From Sporosarcina sp. FSL K6-1508 (GTDB lineage Bacteria; Bacillota; Bacilli; Bacillales_A; Planococcaceae): 64,000 nt of DNA. The stretch is from assembly GCF_038007465.1 (NCBI RefSeq), contig NZ_JBBOXF010000001.1, positions 3,669,001-3,733,000 of the forward strand, read 5' to 3'. Of the stretch, positions 24,827 through 33,269 are shown piece by piece. The translations under genes and the position numbers were made by a program. The notes beneath the pieces were generated by a model, which did no database searches, was not told where the DNA came from, and worked only from the letters and a program-made list of their open reading frames with translations. How positions within the stretch are numbered: the first letter of the stretch is position 1; every line of letters starts with the position of its first letter.

Positions 24827-26641
24827 CTATAATGTCGTCAATGATTTCCGGAGCTGTATAATTTCCCTGGCCAGCTCCAGCGCCCGGGTATGATCATTTG
24901 TTTTTTCTGCTTCTTTTGATTCATGGATTTTTGCCTGAATTGTCAAGCTGACTTTATATCTTTCCAAATGATTAATGCAATCAGCAATTTCTTCTTCTGA
25001 GTGTTCGGGATCTCTTTCAACCATTGCAGACTCCAGAACGATTTTTCTAAGTTCCCGGTCTTCCAATGATTCTGCAAACCTGTGGAAATCAGGTGATCCA
25101 TGTTGTTCGTAAAACCCGGCAAGCCTAATGAAAATTGTTACATAATCTTCCCGGACGAACAGGTTTTGCTTATCCTCACGTATACGATCAAACAGTTCCC
25201 CGTCACTTAACAAATGATAGAGCAACAATCGCTCCGCACGTTCGGTACCTGTTTTCTTCCTCATTGGAACAGCATGCTGAGGACGCAGTGCCTCCTCATA
25301 TTTCGGTTCCATTTTCGCTTTCTTTGCCTGATGTCCGGCCATTTTTATAAATTGCTGATTAATGGCTTCGATTGACACACCCGTTACTGTTGAAAGCTGC
25401 CGGAAGTAAAGATCCCGCTCTACTGGCGATGAACGCTTTGCCAATTCTTCCAAAACTTCATGGATATATTGCAGTACATCGTTTTCATAAGATAAGTTTT
25501 TAGATCGCTTTGCATATGCCATTATAAATGACATGAATGAATGGGGATTACCGATGACCTTTTCACGAAAGGCATCACCACCATGCTCTGTAATGTAATC
25601 GTCAGGATCCATCTTTCCCGGCAATAACGCAATTTTAACATCCAGCCCTTTTTGAGTAGCCATATCTGCAAATCGCTTTGCCGCTTCCCATCCTGCATCA
25701 TCTCCGTCACAGCAGATGATAAGATCTTTAGCAATTCTTTTTAATTTCAAAAGATGTGTGTCCGATAAAGATGTGCCCATTACAGCAACACTATTCGTCA
25801 CACCTGCACGATCAGCCGATATGGTGTCCATAAATCCTTCAAACAGTATTACTTTACCCGTTTTCCGGACGTTAAGACGTGCATTGTGAAAATTGTACAG
25901 AATATGACTTTTTTCGAATATCGGAGTTTCAGGACTATTCAAGTATTTGGCTTCCTGTTTCGATCCAGAAAGAGTCCTCCCGGAAAATGCAACAACATTT
26001 CCATTATCGTCATGAAGCGGAAACATGATACGTGCTCGAAATCTGTCAAAATAGCCTGTCCCATCGTCTTTCATGATACAAAGCCCGGCTCGTTCCATTT
26101 CCTTCATATCGAAACTCTTGCGCTTTAGTAGATTCGACAGCGCTTCATTATCGTTTAGCGACCACCCGATTCCATATTTTTCGATACTCTCCCTCGTAAA
26201 CCCTCTTTTTTCAAGATATTCTAGTGCTTCTTCACCTTCTACAGTGTTTAGGAGTAGATGACTATAAAAGTTTGCTGCAAGAGCATGTGCCTCAATCATG
26301 GATTTAAATTCGTTGTGCGGCTTCGCTCCGGAACCTTCACTTATGGCAGAATCGACTTCAATACCTGTCCGGTCAGCAAGTTTTACAACCGCTTCTGTAA
26401 ATGGGCTATTTTCAATATCCATGACGAACGTAATTGCATTACCACTAGCGCCGCATCCAAAACAATGGAAAAGTTGTTTATCTTCTGAAACAGAGAAAGA
26501 GGGTGTACTTTCGCCATGAAATGGACAAAGCCCAAACCAATTTTTCCCTCTTTTTGTAAGTTGTACATACTCCCCGATTAGATCGACAATATCAGTCTTT
26601 GATCGGACGGCTTCTATGGTCTCTTCTGGTATTCTCGTCAT
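24827..26641 (-). CDS. dnaG: DNA primase
   Basis: A 604-residue primase that lays RNA primers at the fork. It has an N-terminal CHC2 zinc ribbon (CPFHGESTPSFSV, then LFHCFGCGA), a TOPRIM core (FEGFMDTI, ICCDGDDAGWEAA, DPDDYI) and a C-terminal helicase-binding domain. ATG 26641 (MTRIPEE) is chosen by family N-terminus; its Shine-Dalgarno (GGTGAT) is weak. It is followed 34 bp later by rpoD. Confidence 0.97.
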   Translation of the reverse strand: MTRIPEETIEAVRSKTDIVDLIGEYVQLTKRGKNWFGLCPFHGESTPSFSVSEDKQLFHCFGCGASGNAITFVMDIENSPFTEAVVKLADRTGIEVDSAISEGSGAKPHNEFKSMIEAHALAANFYSHLLLNTVEGEEALEYLEKRGFTRESIEKYGIGWSLNDNEALSNLLKRKSFDMKEMERAGLCIMKDDGTGYFDRFRARIMFPLHDDNGNVVAFSGRTLSGSKQEAKYLNSPETPIFEKSHILYNFHNARLNVRKTGKVILFEGFMDTISADRAGVTNSVAVMGTSLSDTHLLKLKRIAKDLIICCDGDDAGWEAAKRFADMATQKGLDVKIALLPGKMDPDDYITEHGGDAFREKVIGNPHSFMSFIMAYAKRSKNLSYENDVLQYIHEVLEELAKRSSPVERDLYFRQLSTVTGVSIEAINQQFIKMAGHQAKKAKMEPKYEEALRPQHAVPMRKKTGTERAERLLLYHLLSDGELFDRIREDKQNLFVREDYVTIFIRLAGFYEQHGSPDFHRFAESLEDRELRKIVLESAMVERDPEHSEEEIADCINHLERYKVSLTIQAKIHESKEAEKTNDHTRALELAREIIQLRKSLTTL

Positions 26642-26693
26642 CCTATCACCAACCACTCTATCTAGATTGAATTCGAGATAGTATTCAAAAATC

Positions 26694-26780
26694 CTTCATA
26701 TTCGACAAATTATTTTCGATTATACTCGGAATCTTTCATATTACACTAATATAGAGGGTTTATCTCTATATAAACCTCGC
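26694..26780. other. Spacer between yqfL and dnaG: promoter-like boxes and a hairpin
   Basis: No gene is visible from 26642 to 26913. On the minus strand a TATAAT with weak -35 lies near 26713, and TTGTCG-17-AATACT lies closer to dnaG. GGTTTAT/ATAAACC (26758-26775) forms a small hairpin. These are candidates for dnaG-rpoD transcription; the exact start cannot be fixed by eye. Confidence 0.35.
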
Positions 26781-26807
26781 ATTTTATAAAAACTTTTTTA
26801 TCATCCG

Positions 26808-26842
26808 CAAAAGAAGAACCAACCCGTAGTAACGGCCGGTCC
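26808..26842 (-). terminator. Probable terminator after yqfL
   Basis: On the minus strand ACCGGCCGT-TACT-ACGGGTTGGT forms a stem with a small internal loop, followed by TCTTCTTTT. Confidence 0.45.
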
Positions 26843-26913
26843 TTCAATATCACTGTGTCCATGTTTTAAACAGCCACTCATTCATGTGCACAACAGTATT
26901 TCTCAATTTTTAT

Positions 26914-27729
26914 TTAACGATTGCGACTCGTAATTTCGCTAAATATAACGTTGGCGGTTTCTTCAACAGCCCGGTTCGTTACGTCGATAACCGTGCAGCC
27001 GATTTTTGAAACTACATTATTAAAATGTGTAATCTCGGCTTCAATCCGATCGACTCGCGCATAATTCGCATCATCCTTCAAACCAAGCGTGATAAGTCGT
27101 TCTCTACGAATAGAATTTAATTTTTCCGGAGAAATCACAAGCCCGAAACATTTAGCAGGATCGATCATATACAGCTCTTCCGGCGGATCCACTTCGGGCA
27201 CTAGTGGAATATTCGCCACTTTGTAGCCTTTATGTGCAAGGTATTGCGACAATGGCGTTTTCGAGGTTCTTGAAATACCTACGAGAACGATATCCGCTCT
27301 CATAACACCCCGCGGGTCCCTTCCATCATCATACTTAACGGCGAATTCAATTGCTTCTATTTTTTTAAAATAATCTTCATCCAGTTGCCGCACAAGTCCC
27401 GGTTCTTCTAGCGGCTTTTCACCTAGTTCCATACCAATCCGTTCAATGATAGGTCCGAGAAGATCGATGCACTGAATTTCTTTTGACTGACATTGTACTT
27501 TTAGTTTTTGGCACATGGCGCTTTTCACAAGTGTATAGACAATGATTGCATTTTGCTGTTTCGCTAAATAAACAATTTCATCAAGTTGCGATTCTTCCTC
27601 TATATGGGAAAACCTTTTTATCAAAACTGTTTCAAGCCCTTGTCTGAATTGACTTGCCGCCGCTTTTGCAACAAGGTCGGCCGTTTCTCCGACTGAGTCG
27701 GAAACGATGAACAAAGTTAACTTCCTCAT
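26914..27729 (-). CDS. yqfL: PEP synthase/PPDK regulatory protein family (YqfL)
   Basis: A 271-residue DUF299 protein, a bifunctional kinase/phosphorylase family that switches PEP synthase or pyruvate, phosphate dikinase on and off by threonine phosphorylation. The P-loop-like motif GISRTSKTP (near residue 147) and the N-terminal FIVSDSVGETAD are typical. The start at 27729 follows GAGGAGGAT. It is 10 bp downstream of ccpN; in B. subtilis YqfL modulates CcpN activity, so the pair forms a gluconeogenesis control unit. Confidence 0.92.
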   Translation of the reverse strand: MRKLTLFIVSDSVGETADLVAKAAASQFRQGLETVLIKRFSHIEEESQLDEIVYLAKQQNAIIVYTLVKSAMCQKLKVQCQSKEIQCIDLLGPIIERIGMELGEKPLEEPGLVRQLDEDYFKKIEAIEFAVKYDDGRDPRGVMRADIVLVGISRTSKTPLSQYLAHKGYKVANIPLVPEVDPPEELYMIDPAKCFGLVISPEKLNSIRRERLITLGLKDDANYARVDRIEAEITHFNNVVSKIGCTVIDVTNRAVEETANVIFSEITSRNR

Positions 27730-27739
27730 AGTATCCTCC

Positions 27740-28369
27740 TCATAATTCGTGTTCATCCGCAAGCGAAAGGAAAGCTGCGGTAATGTTTGTTTTTGTAATT
27801 CGTCCAACAACTTCAAGTCCATTCCCGTTATTATTTATAACAGGTAGTGAATCGATTTGCTGGTCAATCATTTTCTTCGCCGCATGAAGAAGCGTATCCT
27901 GCTTTTCACAATACGTAATATTTGGCATTCTAGTCATAATCACGTGGACCGGAATCTTTTCCAGCTCATTGTTTCCCAGACTTGTCCTTAGCAAATCTTT
28001 CCTTGAAAGGACCCCTGTAAGAAATGAAAACCCATCAACAACAAACAATGTTCCGACATCTTCTAGGAACATTTGACAAATTGCGTCATAAACCGATATA
28101 TTCTCATCTACGACGACGGGAATTGACTGGAAGTCACGTACTTTCATATCGGTCATACTGTCAGAAACAGATTGGGCAGGTCTTTTGCCTGAATAAAAGT
28201 AGCCCACTCGAGGTCTCGCATCCAGAAAACCAGCCATCGTTAAAATAGCTAAGTCAGGACGGATTGTTGCCCTCGCCAGCTTAAGCCGTTCCGCGATTTG
28301 TTCGCCGGTAATCGGGCCATCCGCTTTAACGATTTCAAAAATCTCGCCCTGACGCTTATTCAGTTCCAT
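27740..28369 (-). CDS. ccpN: Transcriptional repressor CcpN
   Basis: A 209-residue regulator with an N-terminal winged HTH (NKRQGEIFEIVKADG to ARATIRPDLAILTMAG) and two CBS domains (about residues 75-200) that sense adenylate ratio or a sugar phosphate. In B. subtilis CcpN represses gapB and pckA during glycolysis. The start at 28369 has AGGGCGGTGA. Forms an operon with yqfL and is divergent from the glyS leader. Confidence 0.93.
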   Translation of the reverse strand: MELNKRQGEIFEIVKADGPITGEQIAERLKLARATIRPDLAILTMAGFLDARPRVGYFYSGKRPAQSVSDSMTDMKVRDFQSIPVVVDENISVYDAICQMFLEDVGTLFVVDGFSFLTGVLSRKDLLRTSLGNNELEKIPVHVIMTRMPNITYCEKQDTLLHAAKKMIDQQIDSLPVINNNGNGLEVVGRITKTNITAAFLSLADEHEL

Positions 28370-28433
28370 CTATGTCACCGCCCTAAGCGTTCAATTGTTT
28401 ATCCTTGATTATTATATACGAAGACGCGTGCTA

Positions 28434-28462
28434 TTGCGAAGAAAGCGGAACCATGCTAAACT
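28434..28462 (+). promoter_or_regulatory. Sigma-A promoter of the glyS T-box leader
   Basis: TTGCGA (28434-28439), a 17-bp spacer and TAAACT (28457-28462) preceded by TGC (extended -10). Confidence 0.65.
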
Positions 28463-28479
28463 GAATTAGAATTGAATAG

Positions 28480-28666
28480 GCGAAGATGGGTTAATAAGTA
28501 ATGTCATTTAAAGCGAACGGGGATAGTGAAAGCCCGTAAAGATATGAAACGGCAACCTTGAGCCATCGCACTAGTAAAGAGGGCTGTTTATGCAGCCAAT
28601 TAGGGTGGAACCGCGGGTAATCATGCACTCGTCCCTGGACTTTTTGTCCAGGGATGGGTGCTTTTT
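28480..28666 (+). promoter_or_regulatory. Glycine T-box riboswitch
   Basis: The hallmark T-box AGGGTGGAACCGCGGG is at 28602-28617. Stem I closes between GCGAAGATGG and CCATCGC, with AAGTA on the 5' side and GAAAC-GGC-A on the 3' side of the specifier loop, so the specifier codon is GGC (28551-28553, Gly). The terminator stem 28625-28640/28646-28661 ends in five T. The compact Stem I and short linker resemble the known glyQS T-box lacking Stem II. Uncharged tRNA-Gly should promote readthrough into glyS. Confidence 0.92.
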
Positions 28667-28705
28667 AATTTGATTCAGCATAAGCCCCCGCTGAACCAAA
28701 TTAAA

Positions 28706-28815
28706 GCCTCCGGCGGATGTCACAGATTTTGAGGGGAATGGAAAGGCAACCTAAGTTCGCCGCATCCTGCGGGCACAAGCTCAATTCAAAATCCGGACAC
28801 AAATCCGCCAAGGCG
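28706..28815. repeat. Palindromic intergenic element between T-box terminator and glyS
   Basis: GCCTCCGGCGGATGTCACAG then ATTTTGA on the left mirrors TCAAAATCCGGACACAAATC then CGCCAAGGCG on the right, giving a long imperfect hairpin about 110 bp end to end, with an inner ATCCTGCGGGCACAAGC segment. It is transcribed in the glyS message, downstream of the T-box terminator. It looks like a mobile repeat of the REP/MITE kind; only one copy is in this window. Confidence 0.6.
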
Positions 28816-28844
28816 TATTTGAATAATAATTGGAGGGATTTACT

Positions 28845-30221
28845 ATGTCAATGGAACAAGTCGTTAACTTAGCAAAGCAAAGAGGTTTTGTTTTCCCGGG
28901 CTCTGATATATACGGAGGCCTTGCAAACACGTGGGATTATGGTCCTCTCGGTATCGAATTGAAAAATAACATCAAAAAAGCTTGGTGGCAAAAGTTCATT
29001 CAGGAATCGCCGTATAACGTCGGACTCGACGCAGCGATCCTAATGAATCCAAAAGTGTGGGAAGCTTCAGGTCATATTGGCAACTTCAATGATCCGATGA
29101 TTGACTGCAAAAAATGTAACACACGCCATCGAGCTGACAAACTTATTGAAGATGCACTAGATGCAAAAGGGATCGAAATGGTTGTGGATGGCCTGTCTTT
29201 CGACAAAATGGCAGAACTCATTAATGAACATAAAGTGGTCTGCCCGACTTGTGGCGCTATGGACTACACTGAAATTCGCCAGTTTAACTTGATGTTTAAA
29301 ACATCTCAAGGCGTTACGGATTCATCAGCGAATGAAATTTTCCTTCGTCCTGAAACTGCACAGGGAATTTTTGTGAATTTCAAAAATGTCCAGCGTTCAA
29401 TGAGAAAGAAAATGCCTTTTGGTATCGGCCAAATCGGGAAAAGCTTCCGTAATGAAATTACACCTGGAAACTTCACATTCCGTACCCGCGAGTTCGAACA
29501 AATGGAATTGGAATTCTTTTGTAAGCCCGGCGAAGACATGGAATGGTACGCGTTCTGGCGCGAGTATTCAAAACAATGGTTACTAAACCTAGGTTTGACT
29601 GAGGATAATATGCGCTTACGTGAACATGATGAAGACGAACTTTCCCATTACTCAAAAGGGACTGTCGACATCGAATACAAATTCCCATTCGGCTGGGGTG
29701 AACTATGGGGCATTGCGAACCGAACTGATTTTGACTTGAAACGCCATATGGAACATTCAGGTGAAGATTTCCACTACCTAGATCCTGTGACAAACGAGAA
29801 ATTTGTACCTTATTGTATCGAGCCTTCACTTGGCGCGGACCGTGTAACACTTGCATTCCTTTGCGATGCATTCGCTGAAGAAGAACTAGATGGCGACGAC
29901 AAACGTACCGTTCTTCGTTTCCACCCAGCGCTTGCTCCGGTAAAGGCTGCTGTTCTGCCGCTATCGAAGAAACTTGCGGACGGTGCGGATGAAGTCTATG
30001 CGGAACTGCGTAAGCATTTCAATGTCCAATACGATGATGCACAATCGATCGGCAGACGCTACCGTCGTCAAGATGAAATTGGAACACCATTCTGTATAAC
30101 GTATGACTTTGATTCCGAAGAAGATCGTCAAGTGACAGTTCGCCACCGTGACTCTATGGAACAAACGCGTATGCCTATTTCAGAAGTGAAAGATTATATT
30201 GCAAAACACCTTGAATTTTAA
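28845..30221 (+). CDS. glyS: Glycyl-tRNA synthetase, single-chain class II type
   Basis: A 458-residue synthetase of the archaeal/eukaryotic-like type, charging tRNA-Gly. Class II motifs are visible (FRNEITPGNFTFRTREFEQMEL and the C-terminal ITYDFDSEEDRQVTVR anticodon-binding part), and a zinc-like CKKC...CPTC pair lies within the first 140 residues. B. subtilis instead has the two-subunit GlyQ/GlyS, so this locus holds a non-orthologous replacement at the same site. The start at 28845 (MSMEQVV) follows TTGGAGGG. It is controlled by the T-box. Confidence 0.96.
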   Translation: MSMEQVVNLAKQRGFVFPGSDIYGGLANTWDYGPLGIELKNNIKKAWWQKFIQESPYNVGLDAAILMNPKVWEASGHIGNFNDPMIDCKKCNTRHRADKLIEDALDAKGIEMVVDGLSFDKMAELINEHKVVCPTCGAMDYTEIRQFNLMFKTSQGVTDSSANEIFLRPETAQGIFVNFKNVQRSMRKKMPFGIGQIGKSFRNEITPGNFTFRTREFEQMELEFFCKPGEDMEWYAFWREYSKQWLLNLGLTEDNMRLREHDEDELSHYSKGTVDIEYKFPFGWGELWGIANRTDFDLKRHMEHSGEDFHYLDPVTNEKFVPYCIEPSLGADRVTLAFLCDAFAEEELDGDDKRTVLRFHPALAPVKAAVLPLSKKLADGADEVYAELRKHFNVQYDDAQSIGRRYRRQDEIGTPFCITYDFDSEEDRQVTVRHRDSMEQTRMPISEVKDYIAKHLEF

Positions 30222-30254
30222 TCTGAGCTGCTGAAATTAGATGTAGACAAAACA

Positions 30255-30301
30255 AAAAACTGCCTGACACCGATTGTACTTTGGAGTCAGGCAGTTTTTT
30301 T
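30255..30301 (+). terminator. Intrinsic terminator after glyS
   Basis: AACTGCCTGAC (30258-30268) pairs with GTCAGGCAGTT (30286-30296) and runs into seven T. A second hairpin without a T-tract, GGAAATGAC/GTCATTTCC, follows at 30310-30331. Confidence 0.9.
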
Positions 30302-30397
30302 GCTGTGGCCGGAAATGACGAAGTCATTTCCAGCCATGTAGGATTACTATCTCCAACGACTAAAATTTGAATAGATTTAGCTATTTTTCGTTTCTCC

Positions 30398-30958
30398 CTA
30401 TTTATTCACACGGTTTTTATAATAAATTTGAAAGTCAGTCCATTTCCCATTTTCATATGAAAATGCTTCCCTTGTACATTCATAACGGAAACCCGTGCTC
30501 AATGCCAACTTTTTGGATGGTTCGTTATCCATATTGATATGTAGTTCGATTCGATTGAAGTTCAGTTCATCGAAAAACAACGCACTTGCCGCTAGGACGC
30601 TTTCTTTCCCATAGCCTTGCCTGAAATATTGATTATGTATGGAGTACCCCATCATCGCCCAATCGTAATCCATTCTGCGAATCGTTATCAACTCTACTTT
30701 CCCTACATTGGCACCATCTTCTTTTCTAAAAACCCCAAGTATATACATTTCATCGTTTTCTGCCGCCGCGTTAAATCCTTGAATCCAGTCCGCGAACCAC
30801 TCTTTTGTATAAGTCGATGAATCCTCGCTGAAACCATCATCATACTTGTATTGCGAAGGTAATCTATTGTTAAATCCTTCATTCCATTGATCATAATCTT
30901 CTGTTTCAAACGGGCGTATGATAAGACGCCCGGTATCGATAAACAAATTTTTCTCCAT
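30398..30958 (-). CDS. GNAT acetyltransferase (RimJ/RimL type)
   Basis: A 186-residue acetyltransferase of the Acetyltransf_3 class (TGRLIIRPFETEDYDQW at the N-terminus, motif A region YFRQGYGKESVLAASALFF, then NRIELHINMDNEPSKKLA). It transfers acetyl from acetyl-CoA to an unknown amine, such as a protein N-terminus or small molecule. The start at 30958 follows GGAGGGGG. It stands alone at the junction of two conserved gene blocks, so its placement may reflect rearrangement. Confidence 0.88.
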   Translation of the reverse strand: MEKNLFIDTGRLIIRPFETEDYDQWNEGFNNRLPSQYKYDDGFSEDSSTYTKEWFADWIQGFNAAAENDEMYILGVFRKEDGANVGKVELITIRRMDYDWAMMGYSIHNQYFRQGYGKESVLAASALFFDELNFNRIELHINMDNEPSKKLALSTGFRYECTREAFSYENGKWTDFQIYYKNRVNK

Positions 30959-31103
30959 CGTTCCCCCTCCATTCATGCCACACCTTTTGCGTTCTGATAA
31001 ATCACAATACGTAATACAGCTAAGAACTGTTTTAGTTTAGACAACAATACACACTAATAGCAATTTTGAGTCATACGAACGTACTCTTCGACTATCAGAT
31101 TTT

Positions 31104-31293
31104 TCAATTCATGTTATCTCGTAATTTTAAAAGAAGGTAAGTAAACAGCAATACAATGATAAATCCGCTATATTGCCGGACTTCCTCAATCTATTTAACG
31201 TCGTTCTTCCCCAGGGTGATATCTTATACCGTCGTGTCCTGAAAATTCCATACCTCCGCAAACAGGATAACCGAGTAGTCCCAATCATCTCCA
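31104..31293 (-). pseudogene. Possible degraded coding sequence
   Basis: In the 317-bp spacer 30977-31293 I see no intact gene. One minus-strand frame reads GDDWDYSVILFAEVWNFQ, a stop, a short stretch, a second stop, and then a membrane-like helix (YSGFIIVLLFTYLLLKL) ending in a normal stop at 31104. Another frame over the middle reads RYHPGEERR, as if frameshifted. The composition looks coding, suggesting the remains of a small membrane protein gene. This is a reading by eye. Confidence 0.3.
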
Positions 31294-31923
31294 TTAAGAA
31301 CCAATTTCATAATCTAACTGTTTTAAAAAACCTTCCATATAATCATGTCGTTGCTCTGCGAGTCGCTTGCCTTCTACTGTGAGCATCAAATCTTTTAACA
31401 ACAACAACTTTTCATGAAAATGAGTGACCGAGGCTGTTTCCTTGCTACGGTAGTCTACTTCGGACATATTATCACGAACCACCTCTTCTGTATCGTACAG
31501 CTTCCTTCCCTTTGCACCGCCAAACGCAAAGGTCCGAGCAATCCCAATAGCACCGATCGCGTCAAGCCGGTCTGCATCCCGAACAATGGCTCCATCGATG
31601 GAGGTGATATCCTTCGCATTACCCCCACTAAACGACACGCTTTTGATGCACGCTAATACTCTCTTTGATAATTCATCGTCAGCCCCAATTAGCTGTAAAA
31701 TTTCTAGCACAGTTGGATTGTCATCTGATTTATATTTAGCATCCTCAATGTCATGCAACAGAACGGCAAGTCGGATGACTTCCTCATTCGCTGAAGGTTC
31801 TTTAGTCAAAATTCCCATTGCATTTTTCATTACACGTTCAATATGAGCGAAATCGTGACTTGCATCGAACTTATTGTAAATCACAGTGACAATCTGCTTG
31901 CATTTTTCAATCATGTCCACCAT
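31294..31923 (-). CDS. ypgQ: HD-domain phosphohydrolase (YpgQ-like)
   Basis: A 209-residue metal-dependent HD phosphohydrolase. Motifs are HDFAHIERV (first His-Asp), LLHDIEDAK (HD pair) and VRDADRLDAIGAIGIAR. B. subtilis YpgQ is reported as a nucleotide pyrophosphohydrolase; YedJ is a relative. ATG 31923 has GGAG at nine bases, while the in-frame TTG upstream is too near. It is divergent from cspD. Confidence 0.9.
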   Translation of the reverse strand: MVDMIEKCKQIVTVIYNKFDASHDFAHIERVMKNAMGILTKEPSANEEVIRLAVLLHDIEDAKYKSDDNPTVLEILQLIGADDELSKRVLACIKSVSFSGGNAKDITSIDGAIVRDADRLDAIGAIGIARTFAFGGAKGRKLYDTEEVVRDNMSEVDYRSKETASVTHFHEKLLLLKDLMLTVEGKRLAEQRHDYMEGFLKQLDYEIGS

Positions 31924-31989
31924 ATACAATCACTCCTATAATTAATTAATATCTCACAGAAAAGAACGTCTGAATATTTAGGCATATCA

Positions 31990-32018
31990 TTGACGCACAA
32001 TGTCGATTCATGTATAGT
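31990..32018 (+). promoter_or_regulatory. Sigma-A promoter of the cold-shock gene
   Basis: TTGACG (31990-31995), a 17-bp spacer and TATAGT (32013-32018), leaving a roughly 50-base leader before the cold-shock gene. Confidence 0.75.
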
Positions 32019-32073
32019 TAGTAAATCCATGTATTTAATGGATGGGACATCGAATCGCCGAGGAGGAATGTAC

Positions 32074-32283
32074 ATGTACCAGGGAAAAGTCAAATGGTTC
32101 AGTAATGATAAAGGCTATGGTTTCATCGAAGCGGATGACGGGGAAGATGTGTTTGTCCACTTTACCGGTATTCTATCTGAAGGCTTTAAAACGCTCGATG
32201 AAGGTCAATCCGTATCCTTCGAAATCATCGAAGGGAATCGCGGTCCTCAGGCAGCGAATGTCTTAAAACTTGGAGATGAATGA
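32074..32283 (+). CDS. cspD: Cold-shock protein, CspD type
   Basis: A 69-residue nucleic-acid chaperone with a single cold-shock domain: RNP1 KGYGFIE (about residues 16-22) and RNP2 VFVHF (about 29-33). The ATG at 32074 is seven bases from AGGAGG; the ATG at 32068 is too close. The glycine-rich leader may fold but no cold box is recognised. The neighbouring ypeQ-ypeP-ypgQ set points to cspD of B. subtilis. Confidence 0.93.
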   Translation: MYQGKVKWFSNDKGYGFIEADDGEDVFVHFTGILSEGFKTLDEGQSVSFEIIEGNRGPQAANVLKLGDE

Positions 32284-32404
32284 TAAAAAACAAAAGCACT
32301 TGTCCAGAGGCTTATGTCATAGCCTCTAGACGCTGGAGTTTAGACGTTAAATCCCCGAGTAGTAATTAGCCCATAATACGAAATGCTATAATTTTCCGGA
32401 TAAA

Positions 32405-32438
32405 ACAAAAATCCCGCTGATGCACGTTCCAGCGGGAT
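32405..32438 (-). terminator. Intrinsic terminator after ypeQ
   Basis: ATCCCGCTG (32411-32419) pairs with CAGCGGGAT (32430-32438); the minus strand continues TTTTTGTTTT. Confidence 0.9.
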
Positions 32439-32439
32439 A

Positions 32440-32628
32440 TTATTTTGTAATTTTATTCATTTCTTGACCTAAAAATTGAAGCTGTTCTCCTATTGTACAT
32501 GTCGTAATACAAAACTTATGTGATCCTGCCTTGCCTTTATCTTTAGACAGTTGAGTTTTTAGGAAGCAGCCTTCACAATAAGTATCTAGGATCCCATCGA
32601 TTTCACTCATAACGATTGTCTTATTCAT
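32440..32628 (-). CDS. ypeQ: Small zinc-finger protein YpeQ
   Basis: A 62-residue protein with CEGC near residue 18 and two more cysteines in HKFCITTC near residue 38, a plausible four-cysteine zinc site. YpeQ-type proteins lie beside cspD in Bacillales; the function is unknown. The start at 32628 has TTGGAGG at seven bases. Confidence 0.85.
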   Translation of the reverse strand: MNKTIVMSEIDGILDTYCEGCFLKTQLSKDKGKAGSHKFCITTCTIGEQLQFLGQEMNKITK

Positions 32629-32716
32629 ATATATACCTCCAAAAGACACGATTCATTTATTCTAATACGATTTGTAAATTGGTGCAACAATACAAGTAAA
32701 TCGAGGTGTTTAGTAA

Positions 32717-33106
32717 ATGATTGAATTATACGTAGATGGTGCAAGTGCAGGAAATCCTGGAAAAAGCGGTATTGGTATTTTTATAAAAGGCGAAGGCCAT
32801 ACGTTGAAGTTATCTGAACGAATTGAACCCACAGATAATCATACAGCGGAATTTCAAGCATTATTACGCGGTTTGGAGGAAACAGCTAAGCTAACGACTG
32901 GAATGGTATCAGCCCGTTCGGATTCTCAAATCGTCGTCATGGCCGTTGAAAAAGAATTTGTTAAAAATGAAAAACATAAACAAACCTTAACGAGCATTCT
33001 TGCTATCGCAAAAACGTTCGACTTCTTTTTCATCAAATGGATTCCCGATGTGGAGAATCGTGCAGCAGATGCCCTGGCACGAGAAGCTATTCATAAAAAA
33101 GACTAA
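32717..33106 (+). CDS. ypeP: RNase H-like protein (YpeP/RnhA-like)
   Basis: A 129-residue RNase HI-fold protein. The four acidic active-site residues are in YVDGASAGNPG (Asp7), AEFQALL (Glu), SDSQIVV (Asp) and RAADALARE (Asp). It may cleave RNA in RNA-DNA hybrids; the B. subtilis YpeP counterpart lacked clear activity in my memory, so activity is not assured. The start follows CGAGGTG. Confidence 0.88.
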   Translation: MIELYVDGASAGNPGKSGIGIFIKGEGHTLKLSERIEPTDNHTAEFQALLRGLEETAKLTTGMVSARSDSQIVVMAVEKEFVKNEKHKQTLTSILAIAKTFDFFFIKWIPDVENRAADALAREAIHKKD

Positions 33107-33151
33107 ACAGCTGAATTTCAACCTTTTCTGTTTCACTTCTTTTCAAATGAT

Positions 33152-33191
33152 AAAGATAGCCCATCCTCTCATTCAAGGATGGGCTATCTTT
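33152..33191. terminator. Bidirectional terminator between ypeP and the phosphoesterase
   Basis: AAAGATAGCCCATCC and GGATGGGCTATCTTT form a 15-bp perfect stem; short T-runs exist on both strands. Confidence 0.8.
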
Positions 33192-33269
33192 GCGCCCCTT
33201 ACGTCATTATTAGATTTATGGTTATCTGCAATATCTCCTAAAACATTTGCAGATTTATACCTTTTTAAG

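Noticed and set aside
26754..26780. Hairpin GGTTTAT/ATAAACC as a terminator
   Set aside because: No T-tract follows on the strand of any neighbouring gene; it is noted only as a spacer hairpin.
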